Notes: generated by a model from the sequence alone, not told the origin. A stretch of DNA of 64,000 nucleotides from Euglena gracilis (GCA_039621445.1 CP154956.1:27658667-27722666); one strand, 5' to 3'; positions 43,851 through 54,814 are shown, counted from the stretch's first letter. Program-made: numbers and translations.

Positions 43851-44660
43851 TGACCACATAAACCCAAAAAATGAACACAAAAAAACCTAAAATTGACCGC
43901 AAAGGGCCCCAAAAAGCAATCAAAATGACCTAAAATTGCTTCAAATAACCTAAATTGTGAAAAATAACCCAAAATCACCAAAATGGCGCAAAATGCCATA
44001 AAATGTGCTCATATTGACCCAAATTAGCCCAATATTTGCCAAATCAGTGCAAAAATATCCCAAAAATTAGCAAAAATTGATCCAAAATGGCCAACATGGG
44101 AGTAATATTGGAAAGGCCATCAAAATATCAGCTTTGGCCCAAATAACCCTTTCGGACTTTCGGAGGTGGTTCTTTGAGCAGCGTGTGTTGCAGGGCCAGG
44201 CATAATAACAAAAGAAGACAGGCTGCACAGAGAGAAGAATCAGTCGCACTGAAAATTGCCCCCCCCCAGGGAAAAAGAAACTGTTCAGCAAAAAAAAAAC
44301 TCGAAAAAAATTTGCAAAATTTTTTCTCATTTTCGGCCATTTTCGGCCATTTTTGGGACCCCCACCTATAGAGCCCAAAATTTCATTTTCGGCCATTTTC
44401 GGCCATTTTCGGCCATTTTTACTACAGGTGCTTGCCCACTGGTGAAACTTTTTTTTTGGCTGATCTCGGCCAGTTTTGGCTATGTCTGCCTGCTTCCCCC
44501 ACTTTTCACCCGCCTTGGAGGATTCGAAAAATTTTGAAAAAAGTTGAAAAGTTTCGGAAAAAATTGGAAATTTTAAATTCCATTGAAATCTTATAATTAT
44601 TATTATTAATATTTTCTTTCATTTTCTGTGTTCACTTTGTTCATTTATTGTTTTCACCAG

Positions 44661-44848
44661 AGCACAATGCATCAAAGAAATACAGCCTGCACATTCCGTA
44701 TGCGGTGGCAGTCGGACCGCTTGTTCTCAAAGTGAAGACGAAAAAAACGATGTGGGTCTCAATCCTCCATTGGTTGAACAACAGGAGACGACGGAATTCG
44801 CCCAAGCAGGCCAAAATGGAAAAAAAAAAAGTGGACATTGAGAGGTGA
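44661..44848 (+). CDS. Possible plus-strand exon, unknown
   Basis: A strong acceptor (TTTATTGTTTTCACCAG) at 44645-44660 is followed by a 62-codon open frame ending in a Lys-rich tail (RRRRNSPKQAKMEKKKVDIER) and a stop. A second frame is also fairly open. I do not recognise it. Confidence 0.25.
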
Positions 44849-44849
44849 A

Positions 44850-45780
44850 GAAGAACAGGGAAGAACCACCACCAAAATCTTGTGATTGCGCTGCTGGTCT
44901 GGGCGGGCGGCGTTCGGGGGTACCAGCCAACTTCAATGATACATAAAGGTGGGAATGACGTCAATAAGCCCCTCCAAACGCCGAAGCCATGGACTGGGCT
45001 CCAATCCAGACGATGCCAGGGGGCTCTTCAGCTTTAGCTTTGGTCATGATAAAAACAAAACCATTCATCTCATTTGCGAACAAACACTGGAACAAAATGA
45101 AGCTGGGACGGCAGGGCTGCATGGGAAAACCCCTGGTGGGGGGTCGGACCCCCCCACTAGGGGTTTTCGTAACCCCCCCACCAGGGGGGTCCAGCAGGCC
45201 GGCTGGGAAACTGGACCCCCAGGGGGGGGGGGGCGGTCCAGCCGTCTGGGAGCTGGACCCAGTGGGTGCCCAAAAAAAATGGCTGAAAAAGCCCAAATCC
45301 AGCTGGGTTGGCATTTTTCAGCCAAGATTTGGAGGTGAACACCCAAAAACCATTCAAAATTACCATTTGGCCATTCCCGATTTTCAAAAATTTTCAGGGC
45401 TCTGCGACAAATTATTTTCGGTCAAGTTGCTAGACTCCGTCGGTGGGGGGGTCCGGGGCATACAATTTTTACTGACCCTCGGGGGGGGGGGGGGGGGGGG
45501 GGGCACTCCACTTTTCAAAAAACCAGTCAGTCACTTTTTTCTGGGAAACCAATCAGTCACTACCCCCGGGGGGGTCGACCACTCTGGGATTCAAAAGGAA
45601 ATTTGACCAAAATCATGAAAAAAAGGCCAAAAAAATTTTCTGGCGCCTTTGGCGCCGGGGCACTTTTGTGGTTTTTTGCCGACCCCCCCCCGGGGGGGAG
45701 GGGGTCCGGGCCAAAAACCAGTCAGTCACTCCGAAAAAACCAGTCACCCCCCCCGGGGGGGTCGGCCAGTGCTTAAGCAA
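44850..45780. other. No recognisable gene; poly-C/poly-G-rich
   Basis: Repeated CCCCCAGGGGGG-type palindromes and a G23 run (45481-45503). Frames such as 44989-45606 are read-through of low-complexity sequence. Minus frames near 44950-45060 are weakly protein-like. Confidence 0.4.
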
Positions 45781-46105
45781 TTGACGTGCTTAAGCAATTG
45801 ACTGGTCCGGGGGTCCTCCCAATTGGAAAAAAGAATTCTTCCGGCACTGTGCGCCGAGGTTGAAATGAGCTTAATAATGGCTTTTTTTGCTTATTCTGTT
45901 CCAAAAAAAAACAACTAAAAAAATGGCCAAAAATGGGCATTTTTGGAAAGTTTTGGGGGTCCAAAAAATTGGCGCTTTGCGCCAGTCACTAGAAAAATTT
46001 TCCCGCTAGCTAGCCCTGCTTTAGGATTTCCACTAGCCAAACCTGCAGTTCACCCCCCCCCCCCCGGGGGAGTTCTGCAAACCCTTAAGCGAAAAGCCTG
46101 GTCCC
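45780..46105. mobile_element. Truncated member of the CTTAAGC hAT-like MITE family (M)
   Basis: The interior (GTTCCAAAAA, GGCATTTTTGG, GGGGGTCC, CTAGCTAGCCCTGCT) matches 56116-56539, and the right end reads CCCTTAAGCGAAAAGCCTG, a variant of that family's TIR. No matching left end or target duplication is seen; the left end has two copies of GTGCTTAAGCAATTGAC. Confidence 0.5.
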
Positions 46106-46482
46106 GACGCCTGCCGACCAAGCCAATTCTCCCCTTGAAAATGGCCATTTTGGGGCACCCGCCCCAACCCCCCCCCCTGGTTCGAAAATATCAAATATAT
46201 ACCCCTGCCTGCCCACAGCACCCCGGGTGTGAACTTAAAAGAAGAACTTTTGGGGCCTCCATCTTCCCTGTTGGTCATTCTGGCCACTGCACAAACTGCA
46301 CAAACTCAAAAAACAGTCATTATGAAAGATCGTATAGGGTGCTGATTCAATATGGGCCAAAGAACTGAGGAGTAGTCTGGCTGTCGTCGGCGAGGGGCGT
46401 GGAGGCGGTCCTCATTGAATAGCCCATGGGGAAGGCCGGAGCAACTGCCAGGGGCAGGGGTTGATGTGCAAGGTGCTCCTAT

Positions 46483-46700
46483 TCAGGCCAAACTTTTAGA
46501 ATCATGCAAATGAGGAGGCGAAGCACATGAGCTGCATTTTGGCTTGTTTTTTTTCGCTGAAGGCTTCACCATTGCTACTCTTTGCTGCCCACCAAAAAAG
46601 GGCATTTCGCTCCAGACTGTGCAGCCCGTGCTTTCCCGTGAAATTGAACACGTTCCCTCACAAAAGCGCCCAACAACACTAAACACGCTCATTGCCCCCC
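46483..46700 (-). CDS. Possible minus-strand exon, unknown
   Basis: Read on minus after a TTTTGTGAG acceptor-like site near 46665, the frame GTCSISRESTGCTVWSEMPFF...MVKPSAKKNKPK is compositionally protein-like against A/T-rich surroundings, and lies on the same strand as the exon islands to its right. Boundaries unresolved. Confidence 0.2.
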
Positions 46701-48220
46701 CCAAATAAGCACAAAGAAGCGCTAAATAAGCAGAAAATATGCGGCGGAAAAATAATGCAGTTTTTTCCTTCAAAATGGGGCCATATTTGGTTCATTTCAA
46801 ATCATTTTGTGCCAGTTTGGTGCCATGCTTGCGGTATTTCAACCATTTTTGAAAACTTTCGACAATTTTCAATTGTTTACCATACAGAGTTGTTTTACAG
46901 CCAAAGTTAGCCAAAAAAAATATCAAGAATGTGTAAATAAATGCCTGGAAACCAGTTTTTGGTTCTTCAGGATCAGCATTGTGACGGAGAATAATGGAAA
47001 GTGCGGATAATGGCCAGTGTCCAAAGCAAAATCCATCAGACCACTCTGTTCTGTGAATCAAAAATGCACACCAAATCATATTTTAAATAGACTAAATGCA
47101 CATTAAAAAAGTGGCTTGAAATGGCCCCAAAATGCCTCAAAATAATGACTGAAATGGCCTGAAATGGCCCAAAACTAAATTGCAAAAAAGGCCGCTTCAA
47201 AAAAACTTTGTTCAGTACACAGCAATTCACAGTAATCAGAAGACAAAATTTTTACAGATGTCTGGGTCTTCGTTGCTGTTTGGACCAAAAAAAAGTGATA
47301 AAAAGCTACAGCAAAATGAAATTCTGTGATGCAGTGTCTGGTGTTCTGCAGAACCGGCCAGTTCTACAGGGGGGGGGATTGGTGCCAAAAAAAAAATCGG
47401 AGGAAAGAAAATGGGGACGTAAAAATTTCGTGGTCTTGGCCAAAATGGTCCGGAACTATTTTGGCAGAATTTTGTTCTACCAATTTTTCCATACCACTTT
47501 TTTCGGCTTCCAACCCCCCCCCCGGCCCCCCCCCCCTCCCCCCCCCCCCCGACAGGGTTGCTCCTCCAGCGAGTGGCTGAGGCACTGCTGCACAAAAAAA
47601 ATGGCTGATTCATAAAATTCTCCAAAATATAGCGATAAAATTTTCCGCCAATGCACCACATACAGGCCTGTGGAAGCCACAAATGGTGAAAAATGAAAAA
47701 CACCCCCAAAAAGAAGGCTTCGAAAGGTCCGCAATAATATGCATTGGCCTGAAATTTGGGAACATGCCGATCCCAAAATGGAATTTGTGTGGCAAAATGC
47801 AAAAAAAATAGAAAAATACTCTGTGTTCAAAAAAAGATGTTTGTATTCCCTTGTCCATTCGAGGGATCACCGGTGCTCATTTCACCCTACATTTTCAGGT
47901 TCATGCAGAAAAAAAGGGGAAAAGAAAAGGAAAAGGAAAAAACTGTGGGAAACTTTGGGGAAATTACGGCAAATTGTACAAAATTTCGGAAACTGTGGAA
48001 AAAATGCAGATATTATTTTTCCTCCTGCCCAAATTGACCTGGAAAAAATGTGGTCAAAATACGCGGAAATGGGCAAATATGTGGCGGAAATCCTTGAAAA
48101 CCCTTGAAATAAGCGGAGAATATGCGAAATAAGCGCTTTTTGGCAAAAAAAGCAAAATAAGCGCAAAAAAATATTTGAAATAAGCGCAAAATAAGTGCAC
48201 CACATATTCCCCCTGCACAT
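46700..48220. other. Non-coding, A/T-rich
   Basis: Phe-rich or Lys-rich frames here are A/T composition shadows. A C-rich block with runs of 10-12 C lies at 47514-47552. Confidence 0.5.
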
Positions 48221-48222
48221 GC

Positions 48223-48487
48223 AGTGTGAGAAGGACATCCCATGAAACACCGTCAGGCAGTGTTCTTCATCACCCCTGGCCATGGGGCTGGGGGCCCCGA
48301 GGACGTCCATTCCCAAGGGCATCCGACTTTCAAACACCCCCGGAGAGCCGAGCGAATTCGCAAAGAGGTAGCTGGGGCCACCGCCGACCTCTGTGCCAAA
48401 GCCCCCAAACGTGGATGACGGGGTGTGGAAGAAGGACGTGCCGAGGAACGATGCCAAGGGCTGGCTTTTTTGAGTTCAGGGGAAGGG
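48223..48487 (-). CDS. Probable exon of a minus-strand host gene, unknown
   Basis: After an acceptor-like TTTCCTTGAG the minus frame reads LNSKSQPLASFLGTSFFHTP..., continuing about 85 codons with Phe/Gly/Ser content (TFGGFGTEVGGGPSYLF) in a GC-rich island within A/T-rich DNA. A donor could be ACG|GTGTTT near 48253. The spaced Phe-Gly pairs recall disordered FG-type proteins but are too few to call. It may be a downstream exon of the gene at 51.9-54.5 kb. Confidence 0.35.
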
Positions 48488-48635
48488 CTCAAGGAAATCC
48501 TCAAGCCAAAGACAAAAATGCTTTTTTGTTGACTTTGCCATGTGTTCGTGTTGAGGGGTTGTGCGTGTGTGCATCTGTTGTGTGCTTCATGTCTTGCAGT
48601 CTCTCGCTCTGCGTCGTCCCACACGCAACACACAC

Positions 48636-48636
48636 G

Positions 48637-48703
<67 letters not shown>

Positions 48704-48705
48704 GG
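48636..48705. repeat. (CA)n(GA)n microsatellite
   Basis: About 17 CA units followed by about 11 GA units. Long Cys/Val- or Leu/Ser-repeat frames on either strand are products of it. Confidence 0.9.
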
Positions 48706-48796
48706 ACGCGCACCCACCCATGCACACACACACCTCCTGACGAACTTTGTGTGTGATCACAAATGCACACACCATTCCTTTCTGCATTGCCTTCAG

Positions 48797-48905
48797 CCTG
48801 CAAGTCCCTGCTTGAGAAATTTGATTGCGGTTGGTGCACCGCCGACCCAATTATGCCTGGCACCTCCGCATTCGCACCTGTGCCGTTGACGATGAATGGA
48901 GGAGG
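48797..48905. CDS. Exon-like island, strand uncertain
   Basis: On plus, acceptor TTGCCTTCAG is followed by CKSLLEKFDCGWCTADP, whose C-x(3,4)-L...CGWC pattern recalls a PSI-type cysteine module. On minus, the same DNA reads NAEVPGIIGSAVHQPQSNFSSRDL, which fits the strand of the neighbouring exons. Sequence alone does not decide. Confidence 0.25.
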
Positions 48906-49589
48906 AGGAACCCCCTACCCACCCAGCCCGGCGCGGGGCCCCCCCAGGGAGGGACCACCCCAAAAGATCGGGCCGTCTGAGGTTATTTCCCAAAAAATTT
49001 TCGGCGCTTCGCACCGAAACCCATACCCAGGACCCCCAGGGGGGGGGGGGTCCAGCCCCAGCCCCACCCACCTGGGGGGGGTCCAGACATTCATTTAGTG
49101 TGGTTCACAAAAGACGTGTGAACCACAATTTTTTTGGGGTCCACAAGTGAACCACAAAAAGAATTTTGGTGTCCACATGTGAACCACAAAAATTTTTTGG
49201 TGTCCGCAACAAATTTGGTGGGCAACAAATTTTGTTGCCCACAAAACTTGATTGACGATCGAAAAAAAAATCAAGTTTTAAACTGAAAGCGGATTGATCT
49301 TGAGACATCTCAGCCAAATTGTGGACCTTGGCTCCAGCTCAACCCGTAAAGTGTGGCAGCGAATCACACCCCCAGACTTGTATGGGATCTGGGGGGGGGG
49401 GGCTCCTACCTCCAGTTTTCGGTCGCCGAAACTTCTCAATTTCTGGGTCAAAAAAGTCGAAAAATCGAAGCAAAAGGGGTGTGGGGGTATGGGAGGGGGT
49501 CGCTGACCTCTTAACCTTTCAAAAATTACTGTAAATAACCGTACCTGCAGGTGGAATGAAGAAACAAATTTATGCAAAATTTGCAACCA

Positions 49590-49738
49590 AAGACCATAAG
49601 GGGGCCCACCACCCCAAACCCCAACCCAAAACCCCACCCAAAAACCCAAACCCATACCCCAACCCCCACCCCCACCCCCCCCCAAAAAAAAAAAACCCCA
49701 AAAAAACAAAATCAAAAAAAACCACAAAAAAAAAATCA

Positions 49739-49772
<34 letters not shown>

Positions 49773-49880
49773 AAAAAAAAACCCAAACCCCAAACCCAAA
49801 TCAATCCAACAAAAAAAAAAAAAAAACAAAAAAAAAAAAAAAAAAAAACCAAAAAAATAACTAAAAAACAAAACAAAAAT
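49590..49880. repeat. Low-complexity A/C tract
   Basis: Nearly all bases on plus are A or C, as CCCAAACCCC-like words grading into A runs of up to 30. It is not a regular telomere repeat. Confidence 0.8.
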
Positions 49881-50079
49881 GCAATCCAAAACCAACATCC
49901 CATTAAGGGCTCAACACCATTCAAAACCTGGTCCCCCCACCCCATGTTTTGGAAGGGGGATCCCCCACCCCCCCCTCCTCCTCTGCGGGGGCGGAAAAAA
50001 ATTCTTCTGGTGCTTTGCGCCAGGTGTGTATTTTAGGACCCTCTTGAGGCTCAATATAAATTTTTGCACCCAAATGCAT

Positions 50080-50465
50080 ATGGGTTCCGGGCCAAAGATG
50101 GGGGGGCCGGGGGGGGGGGTCGAAAAACGCTCATTTTCGGCTCAAAAACAGTTCTTCCGGGTCCAGGAAACATTGTTTCGGGCAAAAAAAAAATCGATTT
50201 TTTTTCGAATTTTTCCGACCTTTTTAACCCCCCAAAAAATGGCCTAAAACAGCTAAACCAAAACAGGCCAAAACTGTGCAAAAAGGCCCAAATTGGCCGG
50301 GAAATGGCTGTAACTCGGGCTGGGCGGGGAGTTGCGGGGAAATCAAAATCAAAATACCCTTAGATAGGGCTTCAAAGGGCTTCAATTCAGGTCACCGGAC
50401 AATTCCTTTGACTCCCCACCATTTTCGAGAAATTTCAGAAAAAATTGATTTTTTGACCCAAATGT
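50080..50465. repeat. Dispersed non-coding repeat, copy of 16420-16800
   Basis: Collinear with 16420-16800 at moderate identity, here inside the TIR element at 49083-50558, which suggests that 16.3-16.8 kb is a fragment of the same element family. Confidence 0.6.
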
Positions 50466-50863
50466 TTGGTGTCCACATGTGAACCACAAAAAAATTTTTG
50501 GTGTCCACAGTGAACCACAAAATGACAATCTTGTGTACCACACTAAATGAACGTCTGGGGGGGGGGTCTTCTAACTCAACAAGAAGCCTGATGATGACTG
50601 TCAGAAACTGTTGATGGCATAACCACTGTCAATAATTGGAGTTGGTTGGAAAATTGATGATTTTTGGGGACTGTTCCTCCTGGCAGACTTTGAACAAATT
50701 ATGAACAACTGGTTCAGCAGCTCGCAAATTTGGAAGGTTTCCTGACAGTCACAAAGCACCTGAACACCTCATTGTTCAAAAAAAAGTTGTTCACAAAAAA
50801 AAGCCTAACAGCCCAGAGGTGACTGTTTCCCCAAACTTGGGCTCACATGCTACATAACTGGAT

Positions 50864-51326
50864 CAGGGGTTTTCTTAAAGACCCGGGGGGGGGGGGGGTC
50901 CAGCCTCCGGCTGGCAAAAAGGCTGCTGGCTGGACCCCCCGGGGGGATAGGGGGGGGGGGAGGGGGGGTCCGGGGCTGGAGGGGCTGGGCTGGGCTGGGC
51001 CGACGAAAAACAAATTTTCTAATTTTTTTTGCCATTTTCGACATTTTGATGGATGGAGCTAGATCAAGGCTGGGGGGCTGTGATGGAGGAAGGTGTGATG
51101 AGGGGGAAAAAATGCAGGGATAGGTGATCTGGGCAGCCCAGTTGGCTGGCCAGCCCGGCCGGCGGGCCCGGCCTCCGGCTGGGCTGGACCCGACTTTATT
51201 TCACTCGACCCCCGGGGGGGGGGGGGGCTCCCAGCCCGAATTTGGGCTGCTGGCTGGATTTGAGCTGCTGGCTGGCTGGGCCCTCCGCCGAGGGATGGGG
51301 TACCCTCCGGCTTAAGAAAACCCCTG
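50864..51326. mobile_element. hAT-like MITE, family M, copy M1
   Basis: Perfect 15-bp TIR (CAGGGGTTTTCTTAA) and a perfect 8-bp target duplication, AACTGGAT (50856-50863 and 51327-51334). The interior is G/C-rich with Cn/Gn palindromes and CTGGCTGG-type repeats; no coding potential. Confidence 0.85.
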
Positions 51327-51334
51327 AACTGGAT

Positions 51335-51735
51335 GAATTTTCAAGACGCCCTGTCACCATTGGACATCACCCCGGGAACTGCGTGTTTTCGATGTTTCCC
51401 ACTTTGTCAGAAGATAAACAAGAAAAAGAAGATATTTCTGCGGGGAAAAACATTCCTCATGGGCCTTTCTCGAACGCAAAAAATATTTCGGGGGCCAGGT
51501 CGGGCCCAATACAGGAGGGGGTCAATAAACAGGGGAGGAGGTCAATTACCAGGGTTCGCAATAAAATTTCCCCATTTAAGACAATTTAGGGACCCACCTG
51601 TGGGGGGTTGAAAAAGCAGGAGTAGGAGGAGCACCGCACCTGCCTGCACAGGAGCAGGATGGGTACCTGCTCAAGAGCAGCGCTCCTGAGCAGACAATTT
51701 TTTCATAGCACGAAAAAATGAAGGAAAATCACGAA
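51335..51735. other. No recognisable gene
   Basis: Short frames only; contains CAGGAGCAGG-like direct repeats at about 51640-51690. Confidence 0.4.
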
Positions 51736-51901
51736 AAACCACCAACGAGAATTTGGGGTCCCCCACACGAAACAGAGGTGAGCCATGTGGTAGAGTTTGC
51801 TGCTGTACACCAGAAAGACCAAACCATGTTGCCCGCTTTGAGCCTGTGCGGCTGACTCTTTGTGTTGGAAAATCGCATTGAGGGGCAGGCCTGGCCTGGA
51901 C

Positions 51902-54544
51902 CTGCTCCATCGGGACGGAGGAGCTCAGCAGGTGCTCCGCGGTGTCCCGCTGTGGGGGTGGAGGGGCGATTGCCGCCGTCGCCGCCTCCGGACTGGTGGC
52001 CCCCCCAGCGCCGTCGGGGCCGCTGCCGACGATCTGGAAGAGGTTGTAGATCCACGTGCTGGGCCCACAGCGATGCGGAGTCCGCAAGAAACGCCAATTC
52101 ATGCAAAAAATGGTGATTTCAACAAAGAACCAAAACAAAAAGTTGCCTTCAATATTCACACAATGACTGATGTCTGTGCAGGAAAAAAATAAACAGCAAA
52201 ATAATGCACCAACCAAAATAAACAGTAAAATAAATAATAAAATGAATCACCAAACGCCGAAAATTTGCCCACAAGTGGCAAAAAAAAATGCTGAATATGC
52301 ACGAGCACCTTCAAATATTAAGCTTATTGTTTTCTCCTGCGGGGTGGGAAATGCCCACAGCACCCAGTCCCCAGGGCGACCATCCTCAAAAAAAATGCTG
52401 GCCCCTGCGTAGAAAACAAAACAGCATTGCTTTGGCTGGACAGGGCATCGGTGGAGGCAACGGGTTGTGCAGGCTTGCCGAAATCAAGGGGTAGGGGGCC
52501 AATAGGCGGGGATGGATCAACGCGTGAGGAGGAAACGGAGGTGGAAGGGGTTGTTTCGGGCCCAGGCCGCTGCTTAGGTTCAGTGTGGGCCTCGCCAGTG
52601 TGCCTGGGAAAAATGCCGCCCCCCAATTCACCCAACCAGCTTCCTCAAGCAGAGATGCATGACATCCCCCGAAATGACAAAGGGCTTCCCAACAACAACA
52701 AGCAACAGGTAGAAAATGCCCCAAATGATTCACAGGAAACAAATATGCATACATGTGCGTGCGTGCATGCATGCGTGTATGCGCGCGCGTGTGTGGCCAG
52801 GCAGGCTGCCAAAAAACAATTGGCGTCCATATCCTACCCAACATCCACCCAAATTTTCCTCCCAAAGCTGTGCGAACCCCCCACAAATGTGCTTGGCAAG
52901 AAAAAAAATTTTGGCACGAAAGAAAGAATTTACCCCAAAAAAATCGGCACCACTGTTCAACCCAACGTTCCTGGGGTCAACAGGATTTCTCATTTTGATT
53001 AAGATTTTTCAATCAGCAAAAAACAGAGTTTTCAAACAAGCTCCGAATTCCTAGGGGTTCTGGCATAAAAAAAATAATCATCTGTGGGTGGAATACAGCA
53101 AAGCAGAACGCATTCTGAAGTCTCTGCCCCACACTTGCCTGACACAAAGCCCCATGGCCAGTGAGGCTGAAGCACCGGCATGGTAAGGCCCCTGCGGCTC
53201 AGAGGTTACGGGGGTGGCCGAGGCGGAGCCCTTCGCACTGGATGGGGCAGCGGCGGCGCTGGGAATGGGGGCCGCTGGAGGGAGGGCGGCGGCAGGGGTC
53301 TCATTTAAGCATCAGCAACGCCACCGGCTACGGAGGAAAAGCCCGGCTGAAACTTAACCGCTTGAAACGGCCCTGGCATAGCCTGTTTGCCCCTCACTTT
53401 CAACAAGATGGGGGTCACACTGAAAAAACCCCTGAAGAGGGCTTGTGGCGGAAGAAGAGGACGAGGCGCCAGGCAGCCCTGCAGGCTTTCCGGGGTCGTG
53501 GGGCTTCTTCGGGAGCACAACTTCGGCGGGCGGCTTTGGCTTTGGCTTTGCAGCTGGGCTGGGCTTCGGCTTGCCGCCGTGCTCCTCCGGCCGGCCGTTC
53601 GGCGGGCTGGCGGGCGCGGCCTCCGCCAGGTGTTTCTGCCGCTGGCGCCACTTGCTGACCTGGGTCTGCCACTCGTCGGCGGGGCCGGCCGCCGCTGCCG
53701 CCGTCTTCGGGGCTCCTCCCTCCACGGCCGCGGCGGTCGTGTGGTGGGGGCCCTTGCCCTCCCCCTTCCCCGTTGCTGTGAGAAACGCAGTGCAAGCAGA
53801 GAGTGGAATGGTTCAGAAAGTTGCCTGGGGAGAAAAGACCCTAAAAATATGCAAAAAAATGCAAAAAAATGCAAAAAAAACCTGCAGGTTGCATGCAAAT
53901 CCTGCAAAATTATCACCTCCTGGAAAGAAAAAGGGAGCGGACTTGAAAATGGCATGGTTGCGACAGTTACATGCATTCATATTTCATTATGCACCTGTGT
54001 CTATCTATTATGCAACTTCCAGATGTCTGGCACAATTTGCCTGTGCAATTGCTTGGAAAAATTGGAAAAGTAAAATTTGCAAAAAAAACATAAAATGCGA
54101 CTTTCTCAAATTCTTTTTTGCAAAAAAAGTAAATTATGCAAAAAAAATGCATATTTTCCAGGTTTTGGATTATGAAGAAAAATATATTTAAAATAGCAAA
54201 TTATGCAACTTGCATATCCCCCCCTGACAACCCCCATTTTCCATTTCATTTCACCAATTTGACATAAAATTCAAACCAAACATAATTTGGGGGGGGGGAT
54301 GTCGAGATTTTCGCCAATGAATGCCTTTACCACAATGAAGCGCCGCTGTCAGCGCTGTTCATAGAGTAAAAAAAAGTTATTCATTGAAATAGCACAGGGG
54401 ATATTTGGACCAAAGAAGGAAGCATCACCTGCCGTGTTCTTCGGGGAAGGTTTTCCCTGCGAGCTCGCGGTGCCGACAGAAGTGCAGGACGAGATGGAAG
54501 AAGAGGAAGACGAGGAGATCGGTACCAGTTTGGTTGCAGCGTCG
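51902..54544 (-). CDS. Putative multi-exon host gene, Ala/Pro/Ser/Lys-rich protein
   Basis: Exons on minus. e1 ends at 54429 (ACGGCAG|GTGATG; start not resolved, at or below 54544). e2 is 53775-53398 (acceptor TTTCTCACAG, donor GAAA|GTGAGG). e3 is 53274-53139 (acceptor CCCTCCAG, donor CAG|GCAAGT). e4 starts at 52603 (acceptor TTTTTCCCAG; end not resolved). e5 is 52058-51902 (donor GCAG|GTCCAG). Codon phase agrees across e1/e2, e2/e3 and e3/e4 without stops. The protein is disordered in style: Ser-rich, then DEWQTQVSKWRQRQKHLAE (a helical patch in e2), KPKPSPAAKPKPKPP, Ala-rich, then Pro/Ser/Thr-rich, and STWIYNLFQIVGSG in e5. No family recognised. Start and end are unknown. Confidence 0.5.
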
Positions 54545-54662
54545 GGGGGAGGGGCAGGTCAGCGTTAAGCCAGCCTTGCAACTGACAACCCGGGTTCTGA
54601 TGAGGCCATTTGAGCTCCATGCTGGACATTTCTAGGCTCGTTGTGCCAATCCCCGCTGTTGA

Positions 54663-54762
54663 AAAACAAAAGACTCAAGCAACGGGTTGCACTCCTCCCT
54701 GCCAGGAAGAGAATGAAGAGATGGGGGGAGGAGTGCAACCCGTTGCTTGAGTCTTTTGTTTT
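54663..54762. repeat. Perfect 37-bp inverted repeat (hairpin)
   Basis: 54663-54699 and 54726-54762 are exact inverse complements with a 26-base loop. The region lies between the end of the RRM gene and the next exon chain. In RNA it would fold into a stable hairpin with AAAAC/GTTTT ends. Confidence 0.9.
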
Positions 54763-54814
54763 GTGATGGGTGTGCGTTCTGTATGGCGTGGAAATGGTGG
54801 ATTGTTGGTTGATC

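Larger units (their letters stand above)
42689..44434. mobile_element. Non-autonomous hAT-like DNA transposon, copy P1
   Basis: TIR CAAGCACCTATAGT at the left and its inverse (one mismatch) at the right are bordered by a perfect 8-bp duplication, CCCACTGG (42681-42688, 44435-44442), the size made by hAT transposases. Each end is a module: CACCTATAG, then direct copies of ATTTTCGGCC, then CTATAGGTGGGGG (left 42689-42820; right about 44360-44434). The interior holds an exon-like segment (42941-43277), an 18-bp minisatellite (43490-43850), A-rich spacer and a duplicated segment (43335-43400 and 44110-44170). No transposase. Same family as 56858-58900. Confidence 0.8.
49083..50558. mobile_element. 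TIR element with CCAGAC...GTCTGG ends
   Basis: The left end (CCAGACATTCATTTAGTGTGG) and the right end are inverse with one mismatch (A/G) over about 21 bp. Inside each end are direct copies of GTGTCCACATGTGAACCACA-like units. The element sits in a G run, and GGGGGGGT can be read at both sides, consistent with an 8-bp duplication but ambiguous. No transposase. It contains an A/C-only tract (49590-49880) and the repeat shared with 16.4 kb (50080-50465). Confidence 0.6.

Noticed and set aside
43499-43861. Cys/His-rich plus ORF in P1
   Set aside because: It is the wrong-frame reading of the 18-bp minisatellite.
44989-45606. A 205-codon plus ORF
   Set aside because: Most of it is Gly/Pro from poly-G/C runs; no domain, and length depends on uncertain run lengths.
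47236-47870. Phe-rich minus ORFs of up to 188 codons
   Set aside because: A/T composition and a poly-C block explain them; no motif, and the frames disagree with each other.
48501-48889. Long Cys/Val, Leu/Ser and Thr/His-repeat ORFs
   Set aside because: They read through the CA/GA microsatellite.
49590-49700. Telomere repeat at CCCAAACCCC words
   Set aside because: No fixed unit or phase is kept; only base composition is shared.
49556-50036. Lys/Pro-rich ORFs
   Set aside because: They are translations of the A/C-only tract.
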